The notes beneath the pieces are model-generated. The model ran no database searches. It was not told where the DNA came from and was given only the letters and a program-made list of their open reading frames with translations. The translations under genes were made by a program, and so were the position numbers. From the IMG/VR virus record IMGVR_UViG_3300049783_001083, positions 1-23,206 of that record: a DNA stretch of 23,206 nt, one strand, 5' to 3'. Below are positions 19,633 to 23,206 of the stretch, piece after piece. Numbering within the stretch: position 1 is the first letter of the stretch; every line of letters begins with the position of its first letter. This DNA comes from a virus.

Positions 19633-19661
19633 TTTTCAAAACAATAAAACTGCCCTATCTT
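19633..19661 (+). promoter_or_regulatory. Possible promoter for the packaging/head operon
   Basis: TTTTCA at 19633-19638 and TATCTT at 19656-19661 are 17 bp apart, in an otherwise gene-free 100-bp AT-rich gap between mom and the terminase genes. The match to sigma70 is moderate. No terminator is visible after mom, so read-through from upstream is also possible. Confidence 0.35.
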
Positions 19662-19686
19662 GTGGCCAACAACCAAAGGCGAGCAA

Positions 19687-20079
19687 ATGACCAGCGGCGG
19701 AACCAACAAGCACATCCCAAACGATAAGGATCGAAATGTCGTCAGGTCCATGACGGCTTACGGAATACAGCAAGACGTGATCTGCAAGGTCCTTGGGATT
19801 AGCAAGCCGACTCTGCACCTCCACTATCGATCGGAAATTGATGTCGCTGCAGCCTTGGCAACCAGCAAGGTGGCGGAAAGCCTTTTCAACAATGCGACAA
19901 AGAAAATGAACGTGTCGGCGCAAATGTTCTGGTTGAGAGCCCGCGGTGGATGGCGGACCGTTGAGGAAGTAAACCTGAAAAGCGAAGACGGCTCAATGTC
20001 ACCGAAAGCCCTTGATGGGGAAGCGCTGGGCAAGGAGCTAGACGCGCGGGGCATCCGCAGAAACATTCTTGAAGAGTGA
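19687..20079 (+). CDS. terS: Terminase small subunit, 130 aa
   Basis: The protein starts with a helix-turn-helix: NVVRSMTAYGIQQDVICKVLGISKPTLHLHYRSEID, the DNA-recognition domain of small terminases. Then come helical oligomerisation segments (AAALATSKVAESLFNNA, MNVSAQMFWLRARGGWRT) and an acidic tail. It recognises the packaging site and guides the large subunit. The ATG at 19687 has AAGGCGAG upstream; the in-frame ATG at 19660 falls in the promoter region. Its stop overlaps the large subunit start (GTGA), as usual for terminase pairs. Confidence 0.85.
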   Translation: MTSGGTNKHIPNDKDRNVVRSMTAYGIQQDVICKVLGISKPTLHLHYRSEIDVAAALATSKVAESLFNNATKKMNVSAQMFWLRARGGWRTVEEVNLKSEDGSMSPKALDGEALGKELDARGIRRNILEE

Positions 20080-21509
20080 AACACCGCACCGAATATGATC
20101 TAGATCTAGTCGAGGCGCGTATGGTGGAGCAGTCGCGCCAATCGTTCTGGGCATATCGGCAATATATGCGGCCAAAGCTAAAGCTGGGATGGTTTCACCG
20201 ACAAGTTGCGCACGACCTGCAGGCGTTTGGCGAAGCTCTTATGCGAGGTGAGGCGCCGATCCTTCTGATCCAAGCCCCGCCACAGCACGGTAAAACATGG
20301 GCGGTCATTGATTTCGTTTCGTGGCTTGCCGGTAAAGATCCCGATCGGCAGGCGATCTATAGCAGCTTCAGCGAGCGCTTGGGGATCCGCGCAAACCTGA
20401 TGCTGCAGCGAACCTACGACAGCGCAAAATATCAAAAGGTCTTTCCTGGGACTTTGATATCGTCAAAAGTTTCTGCGACTATTTCAGGGCTGACCCAGCG
20501 CAATCGTGAAATCATCGAATACGTTGGGCGCGACGGCTATTTCAGAAACACCACCGTGCGAGGACCGATCACCGGAGAAGGCATGGGCCTTGGAATAATC
20601 GACGACCCGGTCAAGGGGCGCGAGGAAGCCAACAGCCCTACCATGCGAAACAAGACTTGGGAATGGTTCACCGACGACTTCATGACACGATTCACTGACG
20701 ACGCCGGCGTGCTTGGGATCATGACACGCTGGAACGTCGACGACATATTTGGCCGATTGATGAAGATGCGGCCAGACGCAATTGTGCGAAAGTATCCCGC
20801 CATTGCCGAAGAGGATGAAGAACACCGCAAAGAAGGCGAAGCGCTTTTCCCAGAGCTGAAAAGCATTGAATTCCTTCTGCGTCAAAAGTCGACCCAAAGC
20901 GATGGAAGCTGGCAGTCGCTCTATCAGCAAAACCCGTCCATTCAGGGCGGCAACATGTTTAAAGACGATTGGTGGAAGTTCCTCGACGTGCCGCCTCCCG
21001 TGGTTTGGCGTGCGATCTATGCCGACACTGCCCAAAAGACAAAGACGTCAAATGACTTTAGCGTGCTGCAGTGCTGGGGCGCTTCAACAACCGGGCAGGC
21101 AATTTTGCTCGATATGCTGAGAGGTCGTTGGGAGGCGCCAGAGCTTTTGGAAATGTCGCGTGCATTTTGGGCCAAACACAAAGCCGTGACCGGTATGGGA
21201 AAGCTGCGCAAGATGGGTGTCGAAGATAAAGTTTCCGGCACCACGCTGATCCAGACACTGCGCCGCGAAGGGATCCCGACAATTGCGATCCAGCGAAACA
21301 CCGACAAGGTAATGCGCGCGCAGGACACCTTGCCATATATCGAAAGCGGAAACGTTGTTCTGCTCCGAGGCGTGCCAGGGCTGAGTGAAATGCTGGAAGA
21401 GGCAAGGGGATTTCCGAACGCAAAGTTTGACGACACGCTGGATCCGATGATGGATGCGGTTGACGATATGTGCGGTGGTCCTAAACTCAAAAACCAGTTG
21501 ACTTGGTAA
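20076..21509 (+). CDS. terL: Terminase large subunit, 477 aa
   Basis: All ATPase and nuclease landmarks are visible. Walker A is APPQHGKT (67-74) and Walker B GLGIIDD (171-177), with MTRW at 216-219. The RNase H-like nuclease has Asp317 (YADTAQKTKTSNDFS) and Asp452 (FDDTLDPMMDAVDD). The length is normal for P22/Mu-like large terminases. It powers DNA entry into the prohead and cuts concatemers. It starts at GTG in the GTGA overlap with the small subunit. A long antisense frame over residues 137-319 is not a gene. Confidence 0.95.
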   Translation: MKHRTEYDLDLVEARMVEQSRQSFWAYRQYMRPKLKLGWFHRQVAHDLQAFGEALMRGEAPILLIQAPPQHGKTWAVIDFVSWLAGKDPDRQAIYSSFSERLGIRANLMLQRTYDSAKYQKVFPGTLISSKVSATISGLTQRNREIIEYVGRDGYFRNTTVRGPITGEGMGLGIIDDPVKGREEANSPTMRNKTWEWFTDDFMTRFTDDAGVLGIMTRWNVDDIFGRLMKMRPDAIVRKYPAIAEEDEEHRKEGEALFPELKSIEFLLRQKSTQSDGSWQSLYQQNPSIQGGNMFKDDWWKFLDVPPPVVWRAIYADTAQKTKTSNDFSVLQCWGASTTGQAILLDMLRGRWEAPELLEMSRAFWAKHKAVTGMGKLRKMGVEDKVSGTTLIQTLRREGIPTIAIQRNTDKVMRAQDTLPYIESGNVVLLRGVPGLSEMLEEARGFPNAKFDDTLDPMMDAVDDMCGGPKLKNQLTW

Positions 21510-21562
21510 AGACTTATTGACCAGCCATTTTTTCGCGTGTTACGTTCCGCCAAATCAAAAGG

Positions 21563-22849
21563 ATGTGCATTTTGACAAGCCCGTTAGTCGGACGCAGTAA
21601 ACTCGCAGGCGCGGCGGGCACCAGTTTTGACGGTGCGCGCGATCTTTACCAGGTCATGGGATATCCGCGAGAAATTACGATTGCAGATTATTTTGACTTG
21701 TACAAAAGGCAGGACATCGCCGGCCGCATTGTCGACGCGTACCCAGATGCGACTTGGCGGGAAACGCCTGACTTGGGTCAAGGCGAAACCAATCTGTCGC
21801 AGGAATTCAAGGCAATTGACGATAAACACAGGATCTTGCGCGCGTTGCACAGGCTCGATCGTCTAACCGGGATTGGTCACTATGGCGTCCTGATCCTTGG
21901 ATTAAGTGGCGCCGAAGACATGGCTCTTCCAACATCTGGCAACAACTACAGCCTGCTTTACGTCCAGCCCCACAGTGAACGAACCGCGGAGATTATCCAG
22001 TGGGAAGATAACGCTTCGTCGCCTCGATTTGGCCGGCCTAAATCTTACAACATCACGACCGGCGTTAACTGGACTGGATCAGGTGCAGGCCAAAGGATTA
22101 TGCGCGTCCATCATTCGCGCGTCATTCACGTGGCGGAAAAGGCACTTGAAGACGAAACGATCGGGACGCCACGCCTAGAACGCATCTGGAACCGCTTGCA
22201 GGATCTGGACAAGCTTCTCGGTGGATCGGCTGAAATGTACTGGCAGAACGTCGCAATGCTGATGCAGTTGAACGCTGATGCAAGCGTCGAGTGGGATCCG
22301 GTCGAGCAAGAAAACCTAAAGGATCAGATCGTCGAAATGCAGCACGGGCTGACCCGCTGGCTTCGGACTCGTGGCGTAACTGCGCAAAACATCGCGCCAG
22401 GACTGCAAGGCGCCGACCCATCCGGCCACATCGACAAACAAGTCGACATCATCGCTGGCGCCGTTGCTATTCCAAAGCGAATATTGATCGGCAACGAGGC
22501 AGGCGAACTTGCATCGTCGCAAGACGAAACGAACTGGGCAGGCCGCATTCAGGAACGCCGGCAGCAATTTGCTGGGCCTAGCATTATCTTGCCGCTGATC
22601 AAAAAGCTGCAATTTCTCGGTGTCATTTCGAAAGGTGCGTTTGATTGCATTTGGCCGGAAAGCGACACGCTTGGCGAACTGACCCGCGCAGACATCGCGC
22701 TCAAAAAAGCCCAGGCAATTGCCACATATGCCAGCTCACCAGGTGCCGAATTGATTGTGAGCCCTGAAGAGTTCCGCGGCTATCTGGGAGAGGAAATGAC
22801 CACGCCTGAATTCATTGAAGACGAAGATCTCTTGGACGATGAGCTTTGA
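21563..22849 (+). CDS. Portal protein, DUF1073 family
   Basis: The protein carries the DUF1073 portal pattern: YFDLYKRQDIAGRIVDAYPDATWRE, then GHYGVLILGLSG, then RIMRVHHSRVIHVAEKALEDE..GTPRLERIWNRLQDL, and IPKRILIGNEAGELASSQDE. These portals form the dodecameric ring at one capsid vertex through which DNA passes. The length (about 428 aa) is normal. The AAAAGG before the ATG is too close to serve it, so the in-frame TTG at 21572 (MTSPLVGRSKL), nine bases after AAAAGG, may be the true start. The acidic end (EDEDLLDDEL) overlaps the next gene as TTGA. Confidence 0.9.
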   Translation: MCILTSPLVGRSKLAGAAGTSFDGARDLYQVMGYPREITIADYFDLYKRQDIAGRIVDAYPDATWRETPDLGQGETNLSQEFKAIDDKHRILRALHRLDRLTGIGHYGVLILGLSGAEDMALPTSGNNYSLLYVQPHSERTAEIIQWEDNASSPRFGRPKSYNITTGVNWTGSGAGQRIMRVHHSRVIHVAEKALEDETIGTPRLERIWNRLQDLDKLLGGSAEMYWQNVAMLMQLNADASVEWDPVEQENLKDQIVEMQHGLTRWLRTRGVTAQNIAPGLQGADPSGHIDKQVDIIAGAVAIPKRILIGNEAGELASSQDETNWAGRIQERRQQFAGPSIILPLIKKLQFLGVISKGAFDCIWPESDTLGELTRADIALKKAQAIATYASSPGAELIVSPEEFRGYLGEEMTTPEFIEDEDLLDDEL

Positions 22850-23206
22850 ACTGCTCTTGCCCAGCGATCCACACGCATGCGGCAGCCATTCGATATGACC
22901 CGACAAAGACGACCAGTCTGCGCAGGAAGTTTGAAGGCGAGGCCGCGCTTCGTTTCCGAAAGCTGAAAGGCAAAATCAACAGGCTTTTGATTGACGATGA
23001 CGCATTTGGACTGACAACCAATAAGCGCCAATTCGCTTTCCCGAGGTCCAGCGAAAAAGTAAGCGCGTTTATGGATTGGCTGGAAACCCAACAGAAAGCG
23101 GGGATCTTGGAAGTTTCTGCCGGCGTCGGATCCCGAAGCGCTGCGTCGACGTCTTGGTCAGCGGTTTATGTTCGTTCAGCGTATCAGCGAGGAATGTCCC
23201 AAGGGG
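22846..23206 (+). CDS. Phage head-morphogenesis protein (SPP1 gp7-like), N-terminal part
   Basis: The frame starts at TTG in a TTGA overlap with the portal stop and is open to the window edge, giving the first 120 residues. The product (MNCSCPAIHTHAAAIRYDPT start) continues with TSLRRKFEGEAALRFRKLKG and later SEKVSAFMDWLETQQKAGILEV and WSAVYVRSAYQRGMSQG. This is the N-terminal pattern of minor head proteins of the gp7/Mu-F type, which sit next to portal genes and help capsid assembly. The TTG start follows from the coupling; a TGA two codons earlier excludes a longer frame. The rest is outside the window. Confidence 0.8.
   Translation, partial: MNCSCPAIHTHAAAIRYDPTKTTSLRRKFEGEAALRFRKLKGKINRLLIDDDAFGLTTNKRQFAFPRSSEKVSAFMDWLETQQKAGILEVSAGVGSRSAASTSWSAVYVRSAYQRGMSQG

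Noticed and set aside
20484-21035. Minus-strand frame of 183 codons opposite the large terminase.
   Set aside because: The plus strand has all terminase motifs through this stretch; the antisense frame is a shadow.
1-23206. Search for tRNA genes, attachment sites and insertion sequences.
   Set aside because: No T-loop-like GGTTCGAATCC pattern with matching arms, no transposase frame with flanking inverted repeats, and no integrase-linked direct repeat was seen by eye.

Overview
The window looks like the non-structural half, plus the start of the head module, of a tailed siphovirus-like phage (or prophage) of an alphaproteobacterium, most likely a marine Rhodobacteraceae host. This rests on the protein families seen (DUF1073-type portal, Mom-type DNA modification, ParB-like plus Mom cassette, YqaJ exonuclease, short Pam3-gp28-like holin) and on the mid-range base composition. 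No tRNA, rRNA, CRISPR, insertion sequence or integrase is visible.

Layout. (1) 1-3131, plus strand: end of a tail or head fibre protein, two small structural or membrane proteins, and a lysis cassette of M15 peptidase endolysin, holin, Rz-like spanin and a nested Rz1-like lipoprotein. (2) 3109-5078, minus strand: a compact accessory operon with a small adenine methyltransferase, five very small ORFs and, first in the operon, a serine-recombinase-like protein that lacks the catalytic residues. (3) 5079-5220: a divergent control region with a good sigma70-like promoter for the plus strand. (4) 5221-8443, plus strand: small proteins with near-identical leaders, a Mom-like DNA modification protein, a DUF3560 protein, a lipoprotein and a secreted Ala/Glu-rich protein, closed by a strong terminator. 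(5) 8521-9261, minus strand: four tiny, translationally coupled ORFs. (6) 9262-9567: an operator-like region and a Cro-like regulator, closed by a terminator. (7) 9654-17146, minus strand: the replication and recombination operon (primase-helicase, SF2 helicase, VRR-NUC nuclease, coiled-coil protein, YqaJ exonuclease, probable exonuclease partner). (8) 17147-17621: a gene-free stretch of repeated GTAACC/GTTACC motifs, an AT-rich segment and an AAG tract, a candidate origin or master control site. (9) 17622-19584, plus strand: small regulators, then a ParB-like protein overlapping a canonical Mom protein. (10) 19687-end: terminase small and large subunits, portal, and the start of a head-morphogenesis protein cut by the window edge.

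How it fits together. Late functions (packaging, head, tail fibre, lysis) are on the plus strand at the two ends, as expected for a circularly permuted phage map cut inside the late region. Early replication genes run the other way from the repeat-rich region. The most notable theme is DNA modification: two clearly homologous but divergent Mom-type proteins, an orphan methyltransferase and a ParB-like protein with a C-terminal CxxC motif whose gene overlaps mom. Genes are densely coupled by ATGA, GTGA and TTGA overlaps, and many are short, so several small ORFs reported here are supported mainly by ribosome-binding sites and coupling rather than by recognised families.
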